DNA of 64,000 bases. Source: Antedon mediterranea. Lineage: Eukaryota > Echinodermata > Crinoidea > Comatulida > Antedonidae. The notes beneath the pieces were generated by a model. The model saw only the letters and a program-made list of their open reading frames with translations. It searched no databases and was not told the origin of the DNA. The DNA lies in NCBI RefSeq assembly GCF_964355755.1, contig NC_092678.1, positions 23,046,365 through 23,110,364 of the forward strand, written 5' to 3'. Below are positions 53,766 to 64,000 of this stretch, one piece after another (position 1 is the stretch's first letter; every line of letters begins with the position of its first letter). The position numbers were made by a program, and so were the translations under genes.

Positions 53766-54887
53766 TAAAATACAACAATTCTTTCTCAATTACTTCATCT
53801 TCCATTTGCCTAATTCATATATAATTCAGAAAATCTTTGTTAATACACTGCAGTAAAAATACGTAAAAAAAAAATACAGACAATATGTACAACTACAAGT
53901 TATAAAAAAAACTTTGGCAACATTTATACAAATAATTTAAATCATTATGATGATCCAGATGTTCTCTCTGTGAGTGGGTAAATTATCTTGAGACATGAGT
54001 AGCAATAGATTGAGAAACGAAAATCTTGTTATAACGTTTAGTACGACTACGAGATTGACGTATACAAATATTAGATGGGAGTTAAGTGTATTCTTTTAAA
54101 GAGGGTAGTCGTTTGGGAGAGAATACATTTAACCATTGAGAGAACACCTGCATCACACACTTCAATTAAAGGCCCTGCACTTTTTAGTGATCAACATAAT
54201 CTAGCCTCCCAAATGACCAGACAGAAAGAAATTAAAACCATCTGGTTAATGGATTGAATCTGAGTGTAAAGTTATACAATACATTGACCTTACAGATGTA
54301 AAATAAAAAAATTTTTAAAATACAAACCATGACACAGCGATAAATGAATTATAATTTAATACAAACAAAATTTCCAGGCAAATATGGTTTTAATAAAAAC
54401 ACAAAAATGAGAACAGGATATGATATGATATCCCCAAGGTATCCCCATGTTAATACTGTTTATTTAATTCAGTTAGATTAAAAAAAACGTTAAACAAAGT
54501 TAATAACACGCGACTAATTTTAATAGAAAATTTGAATTATACAGACTTTAACATTTATATTTTAATGTTGTTGTTCCAACAATGCACCTAATCTATGATT
54601 AGTACTACTGTACCAGAGAATTTCATTCACAATATAACTAACAACTTTCCATCACAAATACGATTTACAAATTTCATTCACAAATTCGATTCACAAATAT
54701 GGTTTAAACTGATTACATTGGAATTTCACTTAATCATTTAACAAATGATTTGATTACAATACCTAGGTAGTTTCAAGATTTAATAGCTGTCTAAATTATT
54801 TGATTGAAGGCACCCGTACAACAAAAATGCTGTTCTGAAGAGAATAGGGTTCAGCGGGAAATGGCTCTCTCTTGGGAAATCGATGCT

Positions 54888-55047
54888 AAGTGGCTACTTA
54901 TACACTTAAGTGGCTACTTATACACTTAAGTGGCTACTTATACACTTAAGTGGCTACTTATACACTTAAGTGGCTACTTATACACTTAAGTGGCTACTTA
55001 TACACTTAAGTGGCTACTTATACACTTAAGTGGCTACTTATACACAG
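54888..55047. repeat. 20-bp minisatellite, 8 copies
   Basis: The unit AAGTGGCTACTTATACACTT is repeated eight times with no internal change until the last copy ends in ACACAG. It is partly self-complementary (AAGTG...CACTT). A related single unit (TGGCTACTTACACACTT) lies at 63714-63730. Confidence 0.95.
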
Positions 55048-55787
55048 AAGTGTGATTAATAAATATTAATACGTCCACAGGTGGTCTAGCAGAAGCCAGC
55101 AATAAGGGCTTTTTCACACATACAGTACAGTAGGCCGGAGTTCATGAATTACTGCAATATTACCGTCTTACAGCTCTGTGTGAAATGGCCTTTAGTGTTA
55201 CTGATTAGCTCTAAAACTGACATATTACACTAAATAGTAAACTATGTTTTATTATTTATTATCCTTTAATTCCTTATACTTAAATAGTTTACAGTTGCAT
55301 CAAATGCTTAATAGTATAGACATCAAATAACAATTAAATTGCTATACAGTGAAACCGTAATCCATTTCGACAAAAACCTTTCAATACAACATAACTCTTT
55401 TCCATAATTTCCAGAATTAATGAATGTAGCTGACAAGTGTCACATGTCCATGCATGAACTATGAATACACCTTCAATGATTATCTAGTCACTACAATAAA
55501 TGGGTGGGTGTTACATTGTATTCACAAACAATTACAGCCTGGTACAGCATTGTACTATAGTCAAATAAATAGATCGGAAAAGAAGGGAGGCGGTGGGAAG
55601 CAAATTGCTTTATTTCAGACTTCATTGTTTCTGAGATTAAAAATGTAATTAACATAAATTAGGAAAACATTTCCAATCCATCAACCACTACTGTAAACTA
55701 CACTAAATATGTTTCTTGATAATGTGATAACAGTAGGTTATTGCATAGCTTGGTAGAATCAGTTTCTCTGAGTGAGAGTTAATCTAT

Positions 55788-56858
55788 GACCCCATTTACA
55801 CTTCAGCTTTTAGCGAGCCCGAGGCCGGCTCGAGGCCGGCTCCGAGCCAAAAGTGCACAAGTGTAAACACTCTGGGAACAACCGAGCCGGCCTCGAGCCG
55901 GCTCAATTTTGAGCCTAGTCTAGAGTAGGCTTCGGGCCGGCAATTGCGGGCTTCGGGCCGGCACTTCGTATAGTGTAAACACTCGCGGTCATAAAATGAA
56001 CGTTCTGGGTCAACTATAGCTTTAAGTTTACGAAACTTATTGCTGATGAATCGGAAATTCTTCATTGAAATTAAATTGGTGAAGATGTATACGCCTTTTT
56101 CACGAAACGAAGACATCTTCGATCTATGACAAACAATGCCGTGCAACGAAGCGTAACCAACAGAAATAACATAGTGTTTTCAGGGGATTTCAGGACACCA
56201 TGCGGCCCCTATGCTTATAATTAAACTGTGGTGTTTTTTTCGATGGACTTAAGAAGTGAAAAAAAAATTATAATTTTTTTTAATCACACAGTTCTATAGG
56301 CTAATCTTTAAAGAACATTTTACAGTAAAAATGTTGTCCATACGACTGTCCGTTGAGGAGTTACGAATTTTTAAGTAACTTGTCCTCCGAAAATAGGCTG
56401 AAAACGCTATGTTATTTCTGTTGGTTACGCTTCGTTGAACGGCATTGTTTGTGTTGTCATCGATCGAAGATGTCTTCCGTTTCGTGAAAAAGGCGTATGA
56501 TCTACTACTATTCTTTAGAAAACGAGACGCAAACATTAGTAGTAAAGCAATAATACAATTGTTTTGATCAATATTAAATACAGTTATTTGATTCTTTTTT
56601 GAATCTAGGCCTAGGCCTAGTGTAGATCGACAACGCTTATAATATTAACTTTTTAAGACGCACATGAGCGGATATGACGTGAATGTAGCGAAGTCGTATC
56701 ATCGAGCACTCTTCCGCGAGAGCAAGTGTAAACGCAATAGTAAGGGCCCGAGGCCGGCTTTTTGGGTAAGTGTAAACACATTGCGGGCTAAAAAGAAAGC
56801 CGGCGTCGGGCCGACTTCGGGCCGGCTAAGAAATCGTCGATGAAGTGTAAATGGGGTC
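55788..56858. mobile_element. 1.07-kb DNA transposon with TAT target duplication
   Basis: The left end GACCCCATTTACACTTCA and the right end TGAAGTGTAAATGGGGTC are perfect inverted repeats. TAT flanks both sides (55785-55787 and 56859-56861). GC-rich subterminal repeats of the GAGGCCGGCTC and AGTGTAAACAC type fill both ends. Inside, a block with AACGAAGCGTAACCAACAGA at 56144-56170 recurs inverted at 56415-56445 and is also found in the element at 47090-47915. Minus-strand frames of 116 and 80 codons show no catalytic motif. The 3-bp TA-containing duplication fits Harbinger/ISL2EU-type elements. Confidence 0.75.
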
Positions 56859-57397
56859 TATTTTGGTACTATGTGGTTAGTAAGAGCTTAACTACGTCTA
56901 CATATTAGTTAACTTGTTTATGCCAACAAACTATTTTTCGACACCCACATTTTAATGCCCATATAAGGAAAATCTAATATAGGTACCTGGAATTCTATAC
57001 AAAACAATTTTCTAATAACTACAATTAATCATCTATTAGTATTATATTGTGAATATCACCCCACATGTATATCCTTAGCTTTAATTTGTCGGCCTGTGTT
57101 CCTTAACCGATAGATCTTTTACAACCTACAACGTCAACTATGCAGGTCATTGGGGTCAATAGGGGTCACAATATAAAGACACTGTTGTAAAGACCAAAAT
57201 CGAATACATACATACAGTACATATGTATGACAAATGAGAGACCTACATAGGACTTTGTGTTTATCACAACAATGTACATGTTAACAACAATGACAGCAAT
57301 AAATGAATATTTTAGAAACAAACACAAACAAAAATGAAATTAATAAGTAGATTAAGAAATTACACAAACCAGAAATGGTGTTGGTAGTCTATGAGTG

Positions 57398-57510
57398 CCG
57401 CTTACATGGATAAACACGACATTAGCCCTTTTCCACGAAGTGCAAAACAATTACGAAAAGAAGAATTTTGCGGTAGCTCACCTCCATGATAAATGGGACA
57501 GTCCGCTATA
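57398..57510 (-). repeat. Dispersed repeat R1, copy 4 (inverted)
   Basis: The minus strand reads AAAAGGGCTAATGTCGTGTT, then TATCCATGTAAGCGGCACTC, with the upstream ATGGAGGTGAGCTACCGC block. It is inverted relative to the other copies. Confidence 0.6.
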
Positions 57511-57525
57511 GCGCCCTCTTGTGGG
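57509..57525 (-). promoter_or_regulatory. CTCF-like motif
   Basis: TAGCGCCCTCTTGTGGG on the plus strand is close to the reverse complement of the conserved bilaterian CTCF core (CCACNAGGGGGCGCTA). A single match is weak evidence. Other GCGCCCTCT words at about 50495 and 23484 (complement) lack the flanking part. Confidence 0.25.
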
Positions 57526-57739
57526 ACAACTCCCACGTAATACCATCATCATTTCTTTTCATATCGTCATATCGACAAGACATGAAGTTTTGATAAGAAC
57601 ATTTCTCACACACTTAACTTGAAGTAGCACAGCATTGAATTCAACCAACTTCATTCATCATCATCATCATCATTTAGTAATATAAATTAATGATCATCAT
57701 ACTACTGCATGTGAATTGTCAGACAGAAATCCTAAAGTA

Positions 57740-58160
57740 ATCACAAGTAATATACCATGGAGATATGATGTGTGACAAATACTATGACTGATCTATTTAA
57801 TTAAATCGGATTAGAAGCGCCATGACCGCGCGTGCATTGTCAATGTCATTGTAGAAAATGACAATGAATGGTATTACTATTAGAATCACTCAATAAGGTA
57901 CTGAAGAGAGCAACAGCAATTAAACGTGTGCAGCCGATTAAATCTTGCCCAAAGGAATAACAATATTAAAAACATCAAACAGCATTTATTCAACAGATGT
58001 CATTACCTACAGACTTCAATATTATTAAATTAAAATTATAACAAAAACAATAAATATTTATTATAAAACAATTATATTGCGACAATTCAAATTTTATTTT
58101 CAAAGGCACACTGTCCCCTAAAATATGCTAAACAAATAAGAATCAAAAGTAGGTATAAAG
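57740..58160. repeat. Segmental duplication (partner 46300-46800)
   Basis: This is the same-order match to 46300-46800, without the short MITE found there at 46521-46604. The homology fades past AGAATCAAAAGTAGG. Confidence 0.65.
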
Positions 58161-58789
58161 AGACAATGCACCAAAAGAAAAAGTGTGTCCAACTCGGGGT
58201 CCAACTTCATACAAATTGCTTTTCAAACATTCATTCATGGTGGTGCTTTATTCAATAATTAAATTTACATTTCTAGGTCCATGGTTTAATAATGTACCAA
58301 GTGATAATTAAATATGTATTCTGATAATCTTTAGGACAAAGCATTAAGCAAATTGATACACTTTGTAAACACTGTCAAAATAACATATTTGAGTCACTCA
58401 TTCACACAAACGAACTAATCAAATACCTAATAGCCGTTCAACAGGTATGACATGCTTAACTGCAATCAATCAATGGTTCACATTACACTTATCTCTATAG
58501 ATAACCAACCAATATTATTGTGTTCCTCTTTTTTTTATGCAATAAAGGACTTAAATTTCATTTCATTGACACTACAGAATAATATAGGGGTCGATTTCAT
58601 ATTCAACAAACAATGTACTTTAGCAAACCACTATTGAAACTCACTATCCTCGAGAAGTTTCATTACTGAATAGTAGCCCTTAATAAAATATTAAATAAAA
58701 CACTGTTTTAAATACAATTGATTAGCAACAACTAATAGCAGGGTATTAACTCACAGAATGTGACTTGTGAAGAATAAATGGACCTGGGT

Positions 58790-58980
58790 ATTGATACTTT
58801 GATTACTATTCACCACCTCTTAATCTTTCAATAAACCATGTTCATATTCAAAGGATATCCTACACAATCTTGTCTGTTTATACAACAGATGTCAATATAG
58901 ATCAATCAATGTCTATTTTAGTATTCTTATGTTAAGTACAGTAGGTTTGAATAATTCCATTCAAATGTATTTACTCACAC
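58790..58980. repeat. Segmental duplication copy A (with 60500-60735 and 63870-64000)
   Basis: Shared words are AATCTTTCAATAAACCATGT, TATTCAAAGGATATCC, AACAGATGTCAATATAGAT, TTATGTTAAGT and AATAATTCCATTCAA. This copy is the empty-site paralogue for the palindrome insertion at 60675. Confidence 0.75.
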
Positions 58981-58999
58981 AACATAATTATAATAATTG

Positions 59000-60037
59000 T
59001 TATAAAAAATAAATATCATAATAATCAATAGGGCAGACTTCATCCACATGCCTCAACGCTCAACTACTAAAGTATGTAATGAATACTAAATTTTCCCCAA
59101 TGTTTTAATTACGCAAGTTCACGACGTTACAAGAATTTCTACTATTGTACTGTACAGTAACAGTGATAGCGTAAAAAGCATATTGTAATAAAATTAATTA
59201 TGAAATCAATGTACAATGGAACCATGGTTTTTATGGTATGTTTTGGTTCCACATTTACACTCAATTACGTTACATTTACAGTTATTTTCTTGCATTTATT
59301 AATGATTACAACAGGGGTGCTGATTCATATACCTATTGCCTTAATAACTATCTAACTATCTAAGTAGTATTTTTTAATTGAATGTATTGAATGGCCAAAT
59401 CAATATCTTGATATAAAGTTTGCGGTTGATTGTCCTCAGGATTGACAATGTAATTCTCTATTTAATACAATAACAATTATGGTTTGACCCAAGCATCTTT
59501 TTTATGGTAAAAGTGTTCATAATTTTATTACTGGTGATTTGAAAAATACCAATTCAAATCCCAAGGTCTAAATAAGAAAATAATTAAATATTACTATCTA
59601 CTTTATTGTTTGTACATACCTGTGCCTAGTATCTTCTAGTTACCTTGCAATCTATCTGTTGGCTCGTTGAGTATCAATGCAGAATTAGAATTCGTTCTCA
59701 ATTGTGTGTGAATACAGTACCTAGTATCACTACGTCATCGAGACTCTATTGTCTGATTGCCAATTGGCTGTGTATGTCGTCACAGATGTATTGTATGATG
59801 TTTCTAGCTAGGCTCATTGTATTCATTTGAGAGACACAACGTTCGTTATTCACTCAACCATTTATTAAAATAATAACTAAACTAAACTAGGCCTAAATGA
59901 TAAACTATCTGCCGGGTTGTAGAAAAATAAAAATAGTCATTATTTTATTTCTAAAAGACATGGCTGATAAATTTTAGGGTCTAAAACCTGTTTAGGGGGT
60001 CTAAAACCTGTTTATGCCCTGCCTAAATCCGTGCCTG
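59000..60037. other. No gene recognised
   Basis: AT-rich DNA. A codon-like minus-strand segment at about 59650-59740 (THTQLRTNSNSALILN-like) ends at a weak donor GCAAG|GTAACT, but has no good acceptor. The frame 59645-59830 on the plus strand is its shadow or chance. It is not called. Confidence 0.35.
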
Positions 60038-60175
60038 AGCTCTGTCTACACTATCAAACTTTATTGACAAAAAAATATAATGTCCTCATGGACATGATGA
60101 TGTCATATCACTACCATATTTAGGCATATTACTACCATGGCCACATCATACCATTTTGATAGTGTAGACAGAGCT
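60038..60175. mobile_element. 138-bp MITE, same family as 2391-2554
   Basis: The left end AGCTCTGTCTACACTATCAA and the right end TTTGATAGTGTAGACAGAGCT are inverted repeats. The core GATGATGTCATATCACTACC is identical to that of the other copies. Confidence 0.85.
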
Positions 60176-60499
60176 TAACTATAGACTACTGTTCATAACT
60201 GTTGAGTCCCTGCGGCACTAGATTAAGCAGTCACTACAGTATTAATTATAGATATCATTGCCGTCTATGTTGTCACTCACTTTGAGTGTTATCACAGCAA
60301 TTATTTATATTAGTAATCTGGATGATCAGTCTGTGTATACATATTAATTCAGTTCTTTTGTAGGATTCTATTCTATTGATTTGATGTTTCAATAATGAAC
60401 AACAGTTTATCATTTATCCAAATACAATCAATCAGTACTACAGTACTACTAGTATTCACCAAACACGCACAAAGTAAATGTTCACTTCAAGTATTTCCT

Positions 60500-60735
60500 A
60501 GAGCTAATAATTGATTATTATTCATCGCCTATTAGTATTAATCTTTCAATAAAACCATGTTTATATTCAAAGCAACAGATGTCAATATAGATTAATCAAT
60601 GTCTATTTCCTTTTTCAACAGGTATGGTGTATAATTACATGGTGATTAGTATTATTATGTTAAGTGGGCTTAACCAGGGAAGAGTTAAATTAACTCTTCC
60701 CTGGCTTAACTAAATAATTCCATTCAAGTTCAAAT
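60500..60735. repeat. Segmental duplication copy B
   Basis: Matches copy A at 58790-58980 and copy C at 63870-64000, starting with TAATAATTGATTATTATTCA (shared with copy C) and continuing past AACAGATGTCAATATAGATT. It contains the palindromic insertion at 60675-60705. Confidence 0.75.
60675..60705. mobile_element. 31-bp palindrome with flanking direct repeats (copy 2)
   Basis: CCAGGGAAGAGTTAA, one A, then the exact complement. CTTAA flanks both sides (60670-60674 and 60706-60710); with the element shortened by one base at each end the direct repeat is GCTTAAC. The paralogous segment at 58930-58960 reads through without the palindrome. It is the same sequence as the palindrome at 39453-39484. 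Confidence 0.75.
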
Positions 60736-61682
60736 TTATTTTTATCAAACACATGAATTAACATGAAACAACTAGTAAAACCACTAGAATGGATATGTAA
60801 GCAAATAATGATGACATCTCATCAAATAAAACTTGTCTGCTTTGTTCAGAAGAATCCATTAAAATTGATACCTATGCTACATGGACACCGTGGTGCTAAA
60901 AATTACCATTTACATCAGTTTATGACTTTTATATAATGTTTGTAATATGGAACACTATTAAAATCATTAGAATAGGTATGTAAACAAATAAAAATATATT
61001 ATTCTGTGAATATCCCAACTTCACGGACCTTGTACCCATATACAAATACTACTCTAGTATTAGTAATATAGTAGAAGAAGTGATAATTTTGGTGTGATAG
61101 ATAGTTATCAGTTATTTCAATTTCCAACAAAGATCTAGATCCTGATAAAAGACATATTTATCTGTAATATCAAATAACTGATGGGTATAAAGGAAATACT
61201 TTTGTTGTTTACACACCCACAATGATAACTTTTACTATGAAATGATTCAGCTTTCCGTCTTTCTGGCACCAGTGAGTATTTCTTTTCTCACAATTCTTTC
61301 ATATTTTATTTCCTGTCACTTGTTTATACTATAATACACGAAAATTAGTACTTCAAATTTTAGATACTATATTTATTGCATAGAAATAAAACCATGGTTT
61401 TTTCTTTACAAATCCTAAAATACAATTAAAAAACAAACATATTCATGTACCAATATTTAAATACTCTATTAACAGTATCATTTTATAATTTATTCAGTAC
61501 ATCTGGCTCGTTCAATAAGTAGGTAGAAACAGGTCAAACTTCTGTCCACAACTAAATGCACCAAAGAAGGCCAACAATGCATATCTTATCAAGGAACACA
61601 TATAAATTGAAAGATTATGTAAAACCATACACATTAAATTTGGTTTGGTATTTGACCTCAAAATTAACTTTTAATATTACTA
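60736..61682. other. No gene recognised
   Basis: AT-rich DNA without a supported feature. Two similar CACTAGAATGGATATGTAAG and CATTAGAATAGGTATGTAAA words (60781 and 60964) hint at a small local duplication. Confidence 0.45.
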
Positions 61683-63503
61683 CCCATTCTAAAGGCACAT
61701 GAAGCCAAAGCCATAATGAAATAGCCACCTGGAAGGAAAAAACTTTACTATCATTCATGATCATTCATCTAAAAGCTGGAATGAACTTCCAAATGATTTA
61801 AAAATTAACTTGCGTGCGCACATTTGAGTTAGTGTTTGCCGACCGGCAAGTTAGAGTTTACCGACCGACATAGTGAGCTAAAAATGTCAATAACTTCAGT
61901 CCAAATACAATTAATACGCAACAATTAAACTAAGTTTTCTTTTCTAAAATTAATTTCTATTTTTAATGTATATTTTCTCCATTTTTGTAATTTTGATTAC
62001 TTTTTTGTCTTTACATTATTATGTTTGTTATGAGATTTCCAATTACTGTACCACTTTGCAAATCAGTGCAATAGTACTAAAAGTGCCTGCAGAATAAAGA
62101 ATAAATAAATAAACAAAAAAAAAACTTTATAACTACTGCATTTTTTTGGAATTAGTCAAAGGGACAACACATCTTTAATTTATACCGCTCATATCAAATT
62201 TAATTCTGTTATTTTAAATTGCTTATCCAATACGCTCTTTACCAAAATCAATATTATCCAAAAACAATTGATTACATTTGTCTCGTATGCATGTGATATC
62301 TCTTTAACTTCAATTAACATTCCAACTTTCTTCCTATCATGTTCAATTTTCCACAGTCAATGTTACAAAAAGAGAGTTTGGAATTGAGGCAAACTTTCAA
62401 AATATTGTACTCGGTACCGGAAACAGATATGTTGACCACATGTTCTCTCTTGGATGCTTCTGTATCTATAAAGCACACATTTTGAAAAAAGTAAAGAAAT
62501 GGAATTATGGTTCACTTTCTCGCCTCTTTTTGGCAGAAAAAAATAATAGGTTATACCTTAACCGACTATTATAATACGGTATATTCTACAGAGGTTTATA
62601 TAACGCTGTGCAATGCCAATAGGTGGTTAAATCTTTATATAGAATTATTAAAAAAAAAAAAATGAAAATAAATGAAATAAATATTAAAAACAAAACGAAA
62701 CGTAACATATAAGTAAGCAACAAATATAACCATGAGACATAAAACTAAAATGTTCTTATTGTAAAAAAAAAAAAAAAAAAAAGAATTAAGAATAATAATT
62801 GTATTGCATTTTATATATTGTAAATATTTATTTATTTATATACTTTGTCGTGGGTATGTATGTATGCATGTGTGCAATCATGTACTCGAATATATGCACT
62901 TGTGTGTTTTGTACAGAGACATAGACCTATTGTAGAAAGGAATAGTTAAAATAAAAGAAAATAATGAAAAAAGTGGATAATACATATAAAAGTATAAAGT
63001 ATATATATATATATATATTTGACCGAATTGTTTCGATCAAATCGTACTAAAGATAAAAGAAAGTACAAGAAAATAACAGAACAGAATAACAAGGGAATAT
63101 ATATTTGGATGAAGTGTAAAATCATTGTATTGATCATTTGAGAATGAAATGAATAAAATAGTGGTTAACGCCACAAAAGAGAGAAAAAAAAAAAAGAGAG
63201 TTTTATTTGTAGATTATAAATCCAAAGGCAATGCTGTGGGTATCAGTCACTGGATCTCAATGGAGATATAAAATAAAATAAGCAAAAAGCTAAATCAAAA
63301 CAATAAAGTAAAACAGCCAGAAAAATTGGCATAGCTTTCAGACAACACTAGCCCTTCATCAGTGCATAATTATATTGATATATTTATGATTCTCTACTTA
63401 TTTGTTATTGAATCTTATTTGTATTGTTATCCTTGTTCTTGATTTTGGTGTTCCATCGGCATAATAAAATAAAAATTAACATTGTAATTGTTTGAATATG
63501 AAT
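61683..63503 (+). repeat. Composite dispersed repeat, right copy
   Basis: This is the sister of 461-2240. It retains the LINE 3' end (SWNELPNDLK), the LIxxIIQKQLITFVS-like block, a single minisatellite unit and the downstream flank with ACAACACTAGCCCTTCATCA. It lacks the YADD block and carries an 811-bp insertion at 62380-63190. Confidence 0.8.
62380..63190 (+). mobile_element. 5'-truncated LINE insertion (L1/Tx1-like C-terminus) with 13-bp target duplication
   Basis: AAAAAGAGAGTTT occurs at 62367-62379 and 63191-63203, and the sister repeat has this word only once. The insert begins inside an open frame (62380-62574) encoding LGCFCIYKAHILKK and RLFLAEKNNRLYLNRLL, then a stop. The I-Y-K-A-H/R pattern near the end resembles the C-terminal region of L1/Tx1-type ORF2 proteins. 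An AT-rich 3' UTR of about 600 bp follows and the copy ends in an A-rich tail. This is a typical target-primed retroposition product. Confidence 0.7.
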
Positions 63504-63869
63504 CACAATGCTCTCACTATTTTATCATAATTTAACTATATTTAAAACATACGCCACATGTTAATGACTATATTAGGAAAATCTATACAGTACACTTTAA
63601 TTTATGAATGATTTGATTAGCTGGTTAAAGCAGGGCGGAGTTGTAACTCCTTGGTTACAGAGTTCAATGTATCTTCTGTCTACAAGGATTTGATTGAAGT
63701 GTTATGGTAAAACTGGCTACTTACACACTTCCAATAATGTGTCAACGTATTATTACCATTATAGTATTACTGATAATTTCCTACAATTGACATATTAAAT
63801 ACGGAGTATCTTCATAAAGCACACCGAAACCTACCGGATCATCACCAAGCAATTATCACCATGACTACT

Positions 63870-64000
63870 GTATTTCCTAAAGCTAATAATTGATTATTAT
63901 TCATCGCCTATTAGTATTAATCTTTCAATAAACCATGTTTATATTCAAAGCATATCCTACACAATCTTGTCTCAACAGATGTCATAATACACAGTAGATC
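63870..64000. repeat. Segmental duplication copy C (runs off the window)
   Basis: Matches 58790-58925 and 60500-60620 from CTAATAATTGATTATTATTC through ATCCTACACAATCTTGTCT to AACAGATGTCATA. The right end is cut by the window edge. Confidence 0.7.

Overview
This is an AT-rich, intron- and repeat-dominated stretch of animal nuclear DNA. The frequent short TACAGTA and AGGCCTA words, together with DIRS, Harbinger-like, Helitron-like and tRNA-SINE repeats, suggest a marine invertebrate deuterostome, most likely an echinoderm. That organism call is inference from texture. There is no prokaryotic gene organisation, no CRISPR array, no rRNA, and no long intact gene.

Layout. At 0.46-2.24 kb lies a composite repeat holding LINE reverse-transcriptase fragments and a 48-bp minisatellite. 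Its sister copy is at 61.68-63.50 kb. From 5 to 11.1 kb the sequence is built from two or three diverged tandem duplicates and carries short exon-like frames at 5.0, 10.1 and 10.6 kb. At 11.5-12.3 kb sits a Harbinger-like element with a Myb/SANT-like frame. The clearest protein gene is on the minus strand at 13.9-14.8 kb: a short secreted, probably GPI-anchored Ig-like protein without the usual cysteines. From 15.6 to 25.7 kb there are several DNA transposons with terminal inverted repeats, including an 887-bp foldback element with a perfect 8-bp target duplication. From 27.2 to 31.0 kb lies the 3' end of an unrecognised plus-strand gene. One exon is intact, a decayed copy follows, and then comes a tandem array of five damaged copies of the terminal exon. 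Two clusters of the TTGCGCAA palindrome fall inside this locus. A composite minisatellite closes it at 31.2-31.5 kb.

From 31.5 to 40 kb the sequence is mostly unrecognised, with two tRNA-like sequences, MITEs and a chain of small minus-strand exons at 36.5-37.8 kb. From 40.56 to 45.29 kb there is a three-unit tandem array of a 1.51-kb non-autonomous Helitron-like repeat. From 46.3 to 60.7 kb the sequence is again a mosaic of segmental duplications with short minus-strand exons at 48.1-48.4 and 52.7 kb. It is interrupted by a truncated DIRS retroelement, a tRNA-derived SINE and two Harbinger-like elements.

How the parts fit. The minus-strand exons at 36.5-37.8, 48.1-48.4 and 52.5-52.8 kb have matching splice sites and reading frames. 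The surrounding DNA is duplicated, so they may belong to a locally duplicated gene family, whose identity I do not recognise. The most unusual small object is a 31-32 bp perfect palindrome present at 39.45 and 60.68 kb. Each copy is flanked by its own direct repeat, and one has a recognisable empty paralogous site, which suggests an extremely small mobile element.
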